From assembly GCA_008360955.1 (NCBI GenBank), contig LUCM01004803.1, forward strand, positions 1 to 64,000: a stretch of DNA of 64,000 bases, written 5' to 3'. The notes beneath the pieces were generated by a model. The model made no database searches and was not told where the DNA came from. It saw only the letters and a program-made list of their open reading frames with translations. The stretch is from Fasciolopsis buskii (lineage: Eukaryota; Platyhelminthes; Trematoda; Plagiorchiida; Fasciolidae). This document shows positions 11,816 to 25,199 of this stretch, one piece after another (positions within the stretch are counted from its first letter, which is position 1; the number at the start of each line of letters is the position of its first letter). The position numbers and the translations under genes are program-made.

Positions 11816-13146
11816 CATTTTCTTCTATTGAACCATTCGGATTCAATTAGAAAGTGGTCACTGAATGACAGAATTGAAACAGGCCAGAACATATATGATA
11901 CTGATGTCAATTTACATTGGCAGAATGACCCATTGACAACAATAGCTGTTAGAGTGAAGGTTCCCCTTACTCTTGTCTAGCAAAAAGGAAACATTTTCTC
12001 GGGAAGCTGAACTGGGATCTGCTTATCGTTACGAAATATATCCACAGCTAACAAGAAGATATTAGCATTGATATTACGGGGAATGTACCTTTTTCTCAGA
12101 ATAACCGACATGCTCTTTTACTGCGGAATGTACTCGAAGTGTGATTAAAATATCTGACCAGAATATGCAACGAAGGTTTCCGGGCAGTTACTCTTAATGG
12201 AAGCAGACAAAACTAATGGAAACGGATGAATGTTTCACTCGATATAATTTACACAAAAACAGAAGAAGAAAGGTTTCCAGGACCTACACAAGCACTTTTG
12301 CCGTTGTCGTCTATAATTCTGTAGGTGTATCAGGTCGCCTGTTGCTCAAGCATTCATGATTTTTTATTTCGCGTTTAGTTTCATCAAAACAATCTCGGGT
12401 ATGCGTACGTGATGAGCTAATAGTACCGCGAAAATGGTTGTTTTTTTTAAATTTTTTAATAAGTTCTCTTCTGCTTGTTCTTAAGGGGAGAACCATGGCT
12501 ACTGAACAGGGTGAAAAATTGACTTACTTCAAAAATGTACAGATTAAGATTGTGTGAATTGAACTAACAGTGGATTGTGAATTTTTCGTGCATAGAAACT
12601 GCTTACCCTGTCAGTCTGTTTTAATCCTCAGATGACTTTACCCTGAGAAGAAGGTCACACATATTCAGTAAAGCTTGTTGTGATTTACAACCAGCTTAGT
12701 CGTGTCAATTCACCAAGCTCAAACTAAGACTCGACGCCGAATGAAACAATGTTTCAGAAATCTTGACCGCCAGGTGGTCCAGGATGATTGAAATCATTTA
12801 TGAAACATCATGAATAGTGGATGGTGCAGCACTCAAATTTTGCATGGTCCTTTGCTGCACATTTAACTAATGAGTATTGTCACATTACCACCCAAAGTCT
12901 CCATAAACCAATTTACAGCGTTTTGGTGTTTGGCTGTCTTAAGTGGTAAAATGAAACCTTTAATGCTTCCGGTGGTCGTTCGTGTAAATGTGTTTAGAAT
13001 TCAGAAGGAGAAAAATGGTATGAACTAGTCACTAAAACACACTACTAACTGGGACATTGTCCTTCGTCTAACCTGCAGGATTATGATGACGATGATGATG
13101 ATGATGATGATGATGAAGATGATTATGATGATGACGATGATGATGA
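11816..13146. repeat. Direct duplication, copy 1 (1,331 bp)
   Basis: This segment is repeated at 13148-14478 at a constant offset of 1,332 bases, and every stretch I compared was identical. It begins at CATTTTCTTCTATTG and ends inside a GAT microsatellite, directly against the only N in the window (13147). The same 61-codon minus-strand frame appears in both copies (12311-12496 and 13643-13828), which is a consequence of the duplication, not evidence of a gene. Confidence 0.95.
13082..13146. repeat. (GAT)n microsatellite, truncated at the N
   Basis: An interrupted GAT/TGA trinucleotide tract with GAC and GAA variants, identical to 14414-14478 and cut off by the N. Confidence 0.9.
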
Positions 13147-13147
13147 N
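13147..13147. other. Single undetermined base (N), likely contig join
   Basis: The N sits exactly between the two copies of the 1,331-bp repeat and directly after a GAT microsatellite. That is what a failed overlap between two contigs in a low-complexity tract would leave. Confidence 0.9.
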
Positions 13148-14478
13148 CATTTTCTTCTATTGAACCATTCGGATTCAATTAGAAAGTGGTCACTGAATGA
13201 CAGAATTGAAACAGGCCAGAACATATATGATACTGATGTCAATTTACATTGGCAGAATGACCCATTGACAACAATAGCTGTTAGAGTGAAGGTTCCCCTT
13301 ACTCTTGTCTAGCAAAAAGGAAACATTTTCTCGGGAAGCTGAACTGGGATCTGCTTATCGTTACGAAATATATCCACAGCTAACAAGAAGATATTAGCAT
13401 TGATATTACGGGGAATGTACCTTTTTCTCAGAATAACCGACATGCTCTTTTACTGCGGAATGTACTCGAAGTGTGATTAAAATATCTGACCAGAATATGC
13501 AACGAAGGTTTCCGGGCAGTTACTCTTAATGGAAGCAGACAAAACTAATGGAAACGGATGAATGTTTCACTCGATATAATTTACACAAAAACAGAAGAAG
13601 AAAGGTTTCCAGGACCTACACAAGCACTTTTGCCGTTGTCGTCTATAATTCTGTAGGTGTATCAGGTCGCCTGTTGCTCAAGCATTCATGATTTTTTATT
13701 TCGCGTTTAGTTTCATCAAAACAATCTCGGGTATGCGTACGTGATGAGCTAATAGTACCGCGAAAATGGTTGTTTTTTTTAAATTTTTTAATAAGTTCTC
13801 TTCTGCTTGTTCTTAAGGGGAGAACCATGGCTACTGAACAGGGTGAAAAATTGACTTACTTCAAAAATGTACAGATTAAGATTGTGTGAATTGAACTAAC
13901 AGTGGATTGTGAATTTTTCGTGCATAGAAACTGCTTACCCTGTCAGTCTGTTTTAATCCTCAGATGACTTTACCCTGAGAAGAAGGTCACACATATTCAG
14001 TAAAGCTTGTTGTGATTTACAACCAGCTTAGTCGTGTCAATTCACCAAGCTCAAACTAAGACTCGACGCCGAATGAAACAATGTTTCAGAAATCTTGACC
14101 GCCAGGTGGTCCAGGATGATTGAAATCATTTATGAAACATCATGAATAGTGGATGGTGCAGCACTCAAATTTTGCATGGTCCTTTGCTGCACATTTAACT
14201 AATGAGTATTGTCACATTACCACCCAAAGTCTCCATAAACCAATTTACAGCGTTTTGGTGTTTGGCTGTCTTAAGTGGTAAAATGAAACCTTTAATGCTT
14301 CCGGTGGTCGTTCGTGTAAATGTGTTTAGAATTCAGAAGGAGAAAAATGGTATGAACTAGTCACTAAAACACACTACTAACTGGGACATTGTCCTTCGTC
14401 TAACCTGCAGGATTATGATGACGATGATGATGATGATGATGATGATGAAGATGATTATGATGATGACGATGATGATGA
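13148..14478. repeat. Direct duplication, copy 2 (1,331 bp)
   Basis: Copy 2 of the duplicated block starts immediately after the N. Beyond 14478 the microsatellite continues with GACGCAG units that copy 1 lacks, so copy 2 looks like the longer read-through of the same locus. Confidence 0.95.
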
Positions 14479-14493
14479 CGCAGATGATGATGG

Positions 14494-14526
<33 letters not shown>

Positions 14527-14569
14527 CGCAGATGATGATGGTGATGATGATGATGATGATGATGATGAA

Positions 14570-14616
<47 letters not shown>

Positions 14617-14631
14617 CGCAGATGATGATGG

Positions 14632-14662
<31 letters not shown>

Positions 14663-14663
14663 A
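14414..14663. repeat. (GAT)n microsatellite with higher-order variant unit
   Basis: About 250 bp of GAT/TGA repeat. The variant block GACGCAGATGATGATGGTG recurs at 14477, 14525 and 14615, so spacings are 48 and 90 bases, both multiples of three. Long frames that encode poly-His, poly-Met or poly-Ser here are artefacts of the repeat. Confidence 0.95.
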
Positions 14664-17600
14664 AGTTCGAAAGCTTGATCGTATTTTCAAATATCTTGTT
14701 CTCTTTTGGTGCCACATTAAATAAATCCCAAATTACGGTTAGCAAACTCGAGCTGCAGTGTGCTTGCTTTCATTTCGACAAGAAGTCACACATCACATTA
14801 CCTTCCTTTGGTTTTGCATTGCACTGAATTTCAATGCGAGACGAACGACGATAACAGTAGTAAATTAGAGAATACCAATGCGTAATACACTAAAATAAAT
14901 GGTAATAAATTTTCCGTTTTCATTTCTGAATCTTGCTTAGGTAACCACTCATCGATGCATTTCTCGACCGTAATTCACTCGCAATCTTTTCCATTTCATT
15001 CGACTGCAATTTTTCTTTCAAGATTTTCTGCATTACAGTGAGGTTACAGTTCAGCATGGAGCTGAAGGAAAGATTATGTGCGATTTACAGACCTTTATTA
15101 TGACCATCACAGAAGAAAGGACACCAGAAATCCAAAACCAACAAGCACTGCAGAATGATCATGCGACTTTGGTCTGTAATGTCTTGTATCACGATATCCC
15201 CAGATGTGTTACAATACCCAATAACAAGGCTAAACAGACAAACTTAGACTAGAATGGCGCAGTTTACGTAGAAGTCAATCCTATAGCGAAACAGTAGTGA
15301 GATGTTGCATAAATCAATGAAATGAACTTTTGTCCCATCATCCCCGAGGCATGATTGCAGGGCTCACAGCCCCCTTGATTGGTGCTATTTTATCTTGAAC
15401 GTACGCATAGAAGTTAATGGAAGTGATAAATACAACAGTCTTCATTAGTTGAAAAAACCTGTGCTATTCATTAGTGCCACTGATCGCGGGTGGTATATAT
15501 GCAACCTCGAGAATAACAATTAATGTGCACAATGATCTTTCGCGGCTAGACCTGACCTTCTAGATATTGTCATTCATTTTAGGATAGGTGAATTTAGTCA
15601 AGTCGATTTCTCGAGTTCTGTTTATCACGTTGTTCAACTGCAGATGGGAGTTATTCCATCCCCACAGGATAGTGAATAAAAAATGCAGATACATACGTTG
15701 ACGATTTTGCATTGTAAATTAGATAACTCAGTCCTCCTCACGTGAAAAGACAGTTCAAATATTTCTCCTGCTGTCCATCCTAGGATGATGAAAAGATGAA
15801 ATATATCATTTTGCTTTCATGAATCAAGCTGTATTCCTATGAATATTTGCAACAGCATACACCAGAAATGATTAAATTGATTCCAGTTGAAGCCATGATA
15901 CGAATAACCATTTATTAAGATTTCATGTTAGCTTAAAGACAATTTGGTCCTGTTTGGAGAAAAACAGAAATTCTTCTTCCTTTTTGATGAGTGGTCCAAA
16001 TTACGAAAATATATATTCATTTCAGTTATCCCGAATTACACTAATGGCACAGTCCTGGCAAATATTTAGATTCACAACTGATGAAATGTCCTAGTTAGGT
16101 ATGTGCTTACACCTTTAAATATTGACAAGTGCTTTACACACTCTGTCTGTAAGATTTCGAATGGTTTTATATTGACTAGTCTGGCAAAACTGTTCTTATT
16201 TATCGTTGTTGTTGTTGGTGATACTATAGTCAGGAGTTCTTTTCACTCGAATTGGGTAACCTGCTCTGTAAAAGTCAGCGGAATATGCACTAGGCCAACA
16301 GTGATCAAATGAGCCAACTGACATATTAAGTCCAAGTTCATTACACAACTGATAATCTATCCAGTGGACGAATCATTATTTACTACCAAAGGATTCCGAA
16401 AGAATGTTAAATACGGACGCAAATTGATGGAAACAGTACGACTCGCAAACCAAGATGCTCATGAACTCCCGAAACGTTCGCACTTCTATGACCCCGTAAG
16501 TTCATGCAAGCGTGTATTCCATCTTTGTACTTTTAATGTTAAGCATCGTTTGAAGATCGTCTTGCGACGCCATCTGGAAAGCGGTATGCGCCCAAACTTA
16601 GTATTTCCCACTTTATGCTTATAAACGTCAATCCGATTCCGGCTAGCTGCATGTAACCTGGATGCAACGTTCACCGGTGAACCTCCACTTTCATATAAGA
16701 TCAGGTTCATGGGACCATAAGGACTCATTGAAATTTTTCAGCTGTAGCCGATATTACCAAAGCACTGTGAGCAACAACTTTTGTCAATAAAATTTTCTGA
16801 AATGGTTTGCAATGTTTTAGCCGTGAAGTGGCCGATGAACGCTTCAAACAACTCGTCTAAGTCGAGTCCTTTTCCCCTAGTTTTGGTTGTAGTACCCAAA
16901 CTGGTCCACACATAAGAACGCTCGTTACGAAGCCTTTTTCTAAATCTCGCACTTCGCATTGGACTGGATATGTTCATTCCGCTTGCCAAGGATGAATAAA
17001 ATTAATCTTCTGTACGCATACTGCAGAAGTATTCCTGGTGTTAATATTAGGTTTTAATCTATTATGCCTTGCCCTAAACAGTTACGGGTGTTTGCCTATG
17101 ATTTAGTATACAGTACAATCTATGACTTAAGGTCATTGACCAAAACGAACAGTGAATCCCCGTTCATGTTGAAATGAAGCATTGGATACTCGACGTCAGT
17201 TCATATCACACCATGTCCTAATTGTCTGACTCATTTGGCATTAGTCGCAAAATGCGAGCAAGACAACACTTTCTGCTGTTCAACCGGTCGACTGTATGCG
17301 GAGACTGTTCGCGTGTGGTTTGCCGTTTTCTTCGTGCAACTTTTCCTGTTCTGTTGTGCACCTACGTGTACCGGGACGCATACATTTGTTCTTGAGGATT
17401 TCCCTCCAGCTTTGGATCCGAAAAGATTTGTCTGTATGTGTAAACCTACGCATTTTAGTCGGATGGCAGGTAAAGTAACTCAGTTAGACGGAGTGCGAAA
17501 ATCCAAGGGTGAAATGCACTACTGATTGGTTGAAACAGCTGCGGGATAACTTTCCGCTTACGAATTATCATGTCCAAAATCCGACAGTATTTTGAAAATT

Positions 17601-20350
17601 TGGACAATCAGTTTTTTCAAATCGGTTTTTACCAGCATGGTTAACACCATGGAAACATGTGAAGATGTCCTAAAGACGCCCAAGGGGGAAAATTTATGAT
17701 CAAACTTATTCTGAGTGCCAGTTTTATGTATGATGGCAATTTCTGCACCTTGACCAGCTTAACATTTTTGATGCCCTGAACCGCATCAGGTTAGCTATGA
17801 TCCGAACGTGGATGATTAAGTGACAGTCATTTCCGGAATCTAGGATGGTTTTGAGTGAAAGTTATCTACCACGATTATGAAGAACCATGATTCTGGTTTG
17901 TCAGATGATTATGAGTTTTAAGAGTTATCTACAGTTTTCCGACTTGAAAAATATAAATGAGAAAAACAACAAAATGGGATTTTCCAACCAGATATTGATG
18001 CTTCATTACTTTACGGTACACTGAAAGATTTGATAAAATGGTGACAAGGTCGTTGCAGAATATTGGGTTATTCAATTCAGTATTTCCAGCTGTTTTTAGA
18101 TGATTTCACAGAGTGACCGACACCCGGGTGGTGTATCGCTGCAACCTGTGGGAAGTCAAATTTTTAGGTGAAAAACTAATAGTTTTTGAAAGGTTAACAC
18201 AACAGTGACACTTAACGTGTTGAGTATTCAGAGTAACAGGCGCATCTGTCGTTTAGAGTAGACTAACAAACGTGTAAAGAGTTTGGGGCCCTGATGACCT
18301 ACTGCATTTTATGTTTGATTATGAAATTGGTGGTCAGCAAAATTCATTATGTCAACCAACGAAACGCTTATTATTAATAATGACTCCACATCATAGGTCC
18401 GAATCCCGTCCTTTATTTTGGAGACACTTGAAAGAACTATTTACACAGTTACTGTATGGTCTGCTGAACCTTGCTAATATTTAATGCTGACTATTCTTGT
18501 CATGTTTCATTTCTGGAAACACCAATATCTTGCACTTAAACAAACCAAATAATCATGGAGATTTGAAACTACATGTTGTTACCTTCACGTAGAATCAGTT
18601 AGAGATGACAATTCCACAGTTAGTCTTTTGTAAAATTTTCGTCAATCTACTTTTAAGATTCAAGTTAGAGACCACTGCCGCCTTGTTCATCCTCTTCTTG
18701 TTATGATCGTTTCGACTGGGCACTGCTTAAGTAGTTATTTTGTCCCAGTTTAGTACTCACTGGTCAGACCTGTTTGTAATGTCTGAGTTGCTTTATTTTT
18801 GTGGTTGGGTCATGATTCTATTTGGTAGGGATGAGCTAAGCTCGGCTGATAATCCTTAAAGAGCAATTTGGATGTGCCTTGAGATGTTTTGAAGTGGCAC
18901 TTGGTGGCGGATTCGCCTTCAGTTCGTGGTATCGACTTCACGACGTGCAATAAATAGGTGGGTGTTTCAATCTGTACAGTATTTTTTCCATATATAAACC
19001 ACTGAGGGTCCAATCTACATTTTTGATTCACTCGAGTACGGGTAACTTTTCTAAAGGGGATGGCTTAATAAATACCACGGCTATTCGCATGTAGAAGGAT
19101 TAACGAATTGGTGACTGGTTTGTAAAACCAGTCCTAAAAATATTAGCCTTGGTAACTGAATTCGCAATGACTTGCTTGTCTACTTGGCCATGCTGCTGAG
19201 CAACAAACACTTACATAAAACTGGTGCCCCCCGTTTAATCCTCGTAGCAGAATCCATATGGCTTCTTCGTTTGAGGAGCAGTGCTAAGCGTCATTTTTCC
19301 GATGACCGTTGCATTGCAATTCTAGACTTCCAGCTTTTATATTGTTTTCTTATGTGTAAACTTACACTAATGTGATCTTACACTTCATTATCTCCATCAC
19401 ACTTGCGCAACACCCTAGCAAGCCATCGTCAATTCCAAGTAAACTGAAGAAATACTTGGGGTTTTCCGTTATTCAAGGTCGGTATAGATTACCACCGGTT
19501 GCGGGTGTGTTATCATACCTGATTAATTGAGGCCTAATGTGGTTCCCAGACCGTTATCAAATCCTAAATAATACTGCATTTACTTGTATTTTTGGCCTAG
19601 TATATTGGAACATTAACTCTTTCCTGGATGTCAGTGTAGTCAGCTGTGCCAACCAGTGTTCCATGCAAAATTACTTATAAACTGTCGATGACTCGAAAAT
19701 TACGATAATGTGTAAAGCGTTGAATCACTTACCATGTGAAATTTTTTAATGAGCATCACAATAAACAATGATTAAAAATTTATTGCAGTTTGCCAGTTGG
19801 TCACCTTTCAAAATCACTTTTTTTGAATTTCTGCTGGAGTATCTCTAGTCCGTTTAAAAACAACTAGAGAAACTTGGGCAAAATAAGGAATTTCACTTTT
19901 GATTCGAATTGATTTGCCCGGATAAGTAACAAAATCCCTGTTTTCTATTGGCACCAACAACTGTAACAACTCGTAGCCTACCGACTGGAGCACTTGCGAG
20001 TTGAAATTAAGAACATTGAATCAGGTAGCAAACACTAGGGAAAGTAACAGGTTGTGCACGAGAAATCACTAAGTAGCCAACAGAAATGGAACTCACCATG
20101 AGCATTGATTTTTATACTCACTAACCGATCGACAATATTTTCCTGAAAGAAATGGTTCACTGAGACGTGAAAATCTCAATCTCACCCGTTCGGTTTTACC
20201 GAATGGTCCGGATGGATATCCACTAAGCAAATTCCACTAGCGAATTCCGAGTTTGATAATCATTACCCAACTGGCTGTTGGCTTTATGACCCTGTGACTC
20301 TCGCCGGTAGTATTCTCTGGCTTTAGTCATTGGTGCATAGCCACAGACAT

Positions 20351-20351
<1 letters not shown>
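14664..20351 (-). other. Intron 1 interval without recognised exons
   Basis: No gene is supported in this 5.7 kb. A 14-bp perfect palindrome GTTCACCGGTGAAC lies at 16669-16682. Frames at 16364-16624 (+), 16738-16989 (-) and 17235-17525 (+) are 83-96 codons long and unrecognised. The 16738-16989 product is rich in Arg and Lys with a short acidic patch, but nothing identifies it. A pol III B-box-like motif, GGTCCGAATCCCG, lies at 18396-18408. Confidence 0.5.

Positions 20352-20380
<29 letters not shown>
20352..20380. repeat. (CA)n microsatellite
   Basis: About 14 uninterrupted CA dinucleotides, directly followed by GTGT. Confidence 0.95.
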
Positions 20381-20383
<3 letters not shown>

Positions 20384-23300
20384 TACAGAGCTGTAATTTG
20401 GAAAAACGCAGTTTGATTTTCCTAAGCATAGAAAATTTGCTGCTATACGCGGCCGACCGATTAGGGTTCACGAAATGATTTCACGTCCCAGTGTTCACCC
20501 TCTAAATTGATCTTGGAAATTTGTGTATTGATACCTGAACCATAAAACAAAACGCAGTATAAATTCAGTTCAGACTGCCGCATAATCTGAGAACGAGGAA
20601 GAAGAAGAAAGCTGGGCCTGTACTTTTGCGTTACGTTTGGTCATAGCGGTTAATTGAGTAACTTAAAGAGTTGGGGCTACTTTCGTCTGCGTTTTCGAAA
20701 CGATAGCCAAGACTTTTGTATTGCGGTGTGTATTCTGCTTGAGAAACTTGTTTTATTAAAGTTTGTCTGATTTTAGATTACGCGGCACTTACACTAGAAT
20801 TTCAATGGGACCGAAGAACTTGTTATTATGTACTCCAAAACTCGCAGAGGTTGTGCTTTTGACTCTCATAACAGCGGAAAATCTACGGTTCAATATCTTC
20901 GAGGAACTAAACATTGTTACCCAAATATGCGCTGAGGTATTTTCTCATTATGCATTTTCAGCCTGGTTGACGCGGAACAAACTTTCGTTCCTTACCTAAC
21001 ATGTCCATTAGACGTCATTGACAAAGGGAACTCGAATAACACAGGGTTACATTCAAGCAACCAGCAGACGCAGTTATTCGCCGAACTATAAACATTTTCC
21101 ACCACCACAAAATTGACGGTTTTTGACGGGAGTTGGACTTCGGAATTTTAAAATGATAAATCCATACAACTTTAAGTTTGCCAATGATTGTGTTTTGGGA
21201 AACTACTGTGTCATGACATTGGCGAACGCTCTTTCAGTGAAACTTTAAGTCTGCTGTGGGCAATACAAGGTGAGGCTACGAAACGGGTGAGTGACGCATG
21301 GGCTCGAAGTTTGATCGACTGCTAGTCAGGGACAAGGTTGGAGGCAACCGTTTGTTCTACATTGAAGAAGAACTAAACGTTCTCTGATTTTCTTTACGCA
21401 CACATAAGCACGCGGGATTCGCTAGAAATGAACACCAAAGAAGGGACAATGAACTCAAGTGACTGGAGGCTATCGGCCAACGAACTTCGCTTGAACAAAT
21501 CTACGTTAACCTTTGGAAGTAACAAGTATACGAGAATCATGCTGGCCAACTGTTGGCCACTTGGTCATTCTTTATAGACTAAGCAGGGCGGAATCGAATA
21601 AAGATGACCCCTGAAGTACCCAGACGTAGGAACTGTGACATGGCGACTTCATACTCCCGGGATGCTTGGGAGCCACATCGTTTCTTAAGTAAATAAACAA
21701 AACTGTTGCTGACCATGGTCTGATCATCGAAAAACAAAGCAGTACATACACACAATTTGATTGTGCACCGATTACTTGTAAAGGTGTTATCGCGCCTAGA
21801 AGCACTTACGATTTTGAAGCAAACGTGAAGTAATTACCACGCATAATAGTGCAAGAATAAGTTACCACTACCCTTTATAATTTGAGACAAGCCTGCATAG
21901 TGCAACACCCGTTCCTTCGTTAAAATTAGTCATCAGCAATGGATATCCATTGCACTGGGGTTGAGTTGCGGATACAAGAAGAATAGTTTTGAGTCGAACG
22001 TATCATTCATTAAGCTAGCCAGCATGACTCATAATGGTTTATCAAACATCAGTACAATATGGCATAGCACATTCACGTGAATTCGAAATTTGCTGGCCAT
22101 AGACCGTCAGTCATTAAATCACCGACCTTCAGGCGATGGACCATCCTTCCAAAGATCCAAGGATTTTAGAATCAGTCACGTTGAGCTGTGATTTGTGAAC
22201 GAGGTGTTCTACTCACAACCGTTCTTCCCAGGTTCGCCTAGTCAATTCGAGCGTGACGGATGTACATCGTTGGTGATTACTATCAAGGAAGAAGGAGCTT
22301 TAGAGAACCTCTATAATTTCTTAACTGTGCTTTGGATTTTCATCCAATTTAGGAGTCACCTGAAAGCCTCGTTTTATCATGTACTACTGAAAGTTGATTT
22401 CCGCGGGTAATACGGTGAGCAAATCCACAAAGTACTGTCTGCCATCACACCTCTGCCATCACACCTTGTGTGACACTAATTGTTGAGACATGTTCCTATT
22501 GCGCATGTTTTGGATATAAAATCTTTAGTAAATTCAGCACAACACAGATGCTTTGATTGAGCATTTAGATTCTAAAATTCAACAGCTATTTCAGCTCAAA
22601 AATGAGTTTTCGCACGGACACATCTGTTCTGTTGACGAACAAAAATCCTTTGAGTAAAAACTTTGAATCCAACGTTTTTATACGGGAAGATCTGACACTG
22701 AGATACTGCTCACTCATCTATGACAGTTTTCATTCCAGTGGCCCTCCTCTGTTCATTAAATACGAAATGTCTTCCTACAGTTACTGGCTAAATAACAGCA
22801 AGACGATTGGATATGGATAGTCCCAATTCACAAAGAGGACGCAATCAGATTGCCAGTCATTTGCCGACACTGCAAGGTTGAAGATTTTCTATTCACTGCT
22901 GGGTTGACGGTACGCAAGTAGTAGTCATGTTTTAAATAGTGATTACGCTATACTAAATAGCATTTATCACTTATCACCTCACCACACAATAGGGTCAACT
23001 ACTAAATAAAAGCAAGCAGTTTTGATAAATTAGAATAAAAAAGCCCAATCCATCAGCTGAAATCGGTCCCACTTGACCGGGAATGTGCATTTATTCTTGT
23101 TCAGACGATGGGTTATTGGAGTTCGATCTTATTGCTCGTGTCATACTGAAGAAGTATCATTTAAATCTCCGTTTGCAAGAATTTAATTCACGTGACTATG
23201 ATGCATTGTGCTACGGCTGTAAGGTGATTTAACTAGTTATCCCAAAAAGCCGTTCAGTTCAGGAAAATTGGAAGCATTTTGTACTGCCTCTAATTTTGCC

Positions 23301-24273
23301 TCGACATATCAAATTCTTTGGGTAAATTTTCTAAAATTAATTCTTTCTTTCCGGTGCTACCGAATCATTTTGATTTCGTGAAATACAAATTTTGACCATC
23401 CTGCTTTATATTTTTTAAGCGTGAGTTTAAAATCATAAGGGAACAAATCATCTAATCAATTACAAAACTTTGTTTAGGTTTAATCTGCCTGTTTGGGAGA
23501 AACAGTCACATTAAATGGTTTACCATAATCAAATGTAAGCATTATTTTTCTTTATATCGAAGTTTTAAAAATGTGAACAAGTAAAACACGTTTGCTTTGC
23601 AAATAAAAGTAATTTTTTAACCACACCCAACCGCTGGCATTGGTCTATTTTGTTCAGCTGAACGTGATCCACATTCTGATTACGATAGCTTTTCACGACC
23701 GATCTGGCCGTCTGTTACCACTAAGTTTTGATTTCGCACCTTAGACCTCTGTCGGAGTACTTGAATCAGATAGCTCCGAACGATGGCTTGAACTGGAGCT
23801 AGCACCCTTAGGAATCATGTGCGCATTTTACTGACACGACGCGCAAACTCGCTCACGGAATGTGTTGAAGGAATCGTTTGTCGCCATTTGGAGGAATTAT
23901 TCATTATTCGTTAGCAACATCCAGTCGATCAGATCGAGTTCAGCTGTTGCGAAACTCATCTGCCCTGCGGTGATTCAAACTCTATCATAGTAGCCACAGG
24001 ATTATTTTTACTAACAGTTTTTTCTGCATTTGTATGAACTTGCGTATACACAGTTGTTCGGACTTTCGTCAAAAATGGTTTTCAATGATACGTATTCATC
24101 CCATTCCATCACATCACATCACAGTATAAAAAATGCCGAAGGGGAGGGATAAAACGCATCAGATTGAAAAATCGTTATCTAGCATCCTGTGAATGATGAA
24201 ATAAAAGGAAATTAAAAACTCGACCACAATCGAACAGCTTCGGTCTACGAGAACCACTATTCCGAAAATGTAA
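20381..24273 (-). other. Intron 1 interval without recognised exons
   Basis: No gene is supported. An 18-bp perfect palindrome lies at 21936-21953 (GCAATGGATATCCATTGC), and a short tandem repeat of GCCATCACACCT units lies at about 22441-22466. Open frames are all under 85 codons and unrecognised. Confidence 0.5.
21936..21953. repeat. 18-bp perfect palindrome
   Basis: GCAATGGATATCCATTGC reads the same on both strands, with EcoRV-type GATATC at the centre. It lies in junctophilin intron 1 with no other structure nearby. Confidence 0.9.
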
Positions 24274-25075
24274 GGCTTACCCAAAATACACAAAAATGGA
24301 GTTCCTTTGAAGCTTATTCTTGTTATATCCGTTCACTATATCATGCTATGGCAAAATGGCTGGCTAGGTTGCCAAAACTCAGTAGACAGATGTCAAGTCA
24401 TAGCCTCAAAGACACATCTGAGCTTATCGATTCCGTGACAACTAACCATGAAAAACGATCAGTGTTGTTTTCAGATGTCACCACTCTTTTCCAACGTTCC
24501 GATCACGGAAACAAGCGAATAATTTTCTGACTACATCAAAAATAGTGGGCTAGCGACAGTTCTTCCGATAGCAGACTTGAAGCCGCTACTGGTCTTTTGT
24601 ACTTGCAACATCCAGTTTAAATTTTCCATTGGAACTTATAGCGAAAGGAACGGCGTTGTAATTGGGTCCCGACTCGGTCCATTGTTAGCCGACATTTTCA
24701 AGATAAAGCTGGGAAGTCGTCCAGTTGAATCGTCACTCCAAGCGTTCTACTTATACAAGCGTCATGTGGATGACATCTGTGTACTCAACCCTCGACGAGG
24801 ATTAATCAACTTCTGAATAATTTCAGCTAGACTCACAAATGTGAAATTCACAACAGAGATGGAGTTGGGCAGTGAAATAACATTCCTAGACGTACCATTC
24901 AGCAGTCGAGAAGGCGGCTCAGTTCGGTGAACAGTACACAGGAAAGCCAAGCTGAATGGACAGCATAGCAAATTTATAGCTTTGTATCTCTTAATGTGAA
25001 CAGTAACCTAATTAGATGTCTCATAATCAAAGCAAAAAGAATATGCGCAGAAAATACTATTGAGACAGAACTAAG
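24274..25075 (+). pseudogene. Penelope-like reverse transcriptase, broken
   Basis: At least three reading frames are needed to follow the reverse transcriptase. A shift lies just before AKWLA at 24348 and another between about 24530 and 24577, and stops occur at 24814-24816, 24827 and 24928-24930. Both Asp residues of the catalytic xVDD are present, so the catalytic core decayed by disruption of the frame rather than by loss of those residues. Confidence 0.85.
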
Positions 25076-25199
25076 GACGGTGAAAATGACTTCCCAATTC
25101 GATTAAGTGATAAGATAACGGAGACAGAAAATGAAGTTCTCATGAGGATGGCAGTTGAGAAAAAAGCCAGTATAGATATCTCTACCATTCCAATATGAT

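Noticed and set aside
12311..12496. 61-codon minus-strand frame repeated exactly at 13643-13828
   Set aside because: The repetition comes from the duplicated block, probably an assembly error; the product has no recognisable domain.
14400..14745. Frames encoding poly-His, poly-Met and poly-Ser
   Set aside because: All are translations of the GAT microsatellite in different frames.
24762..24971. 69-codon minus-strand frame
   Set aside because: It is a shadow of the Penelope-like reverse transcriptase on the plus strand.
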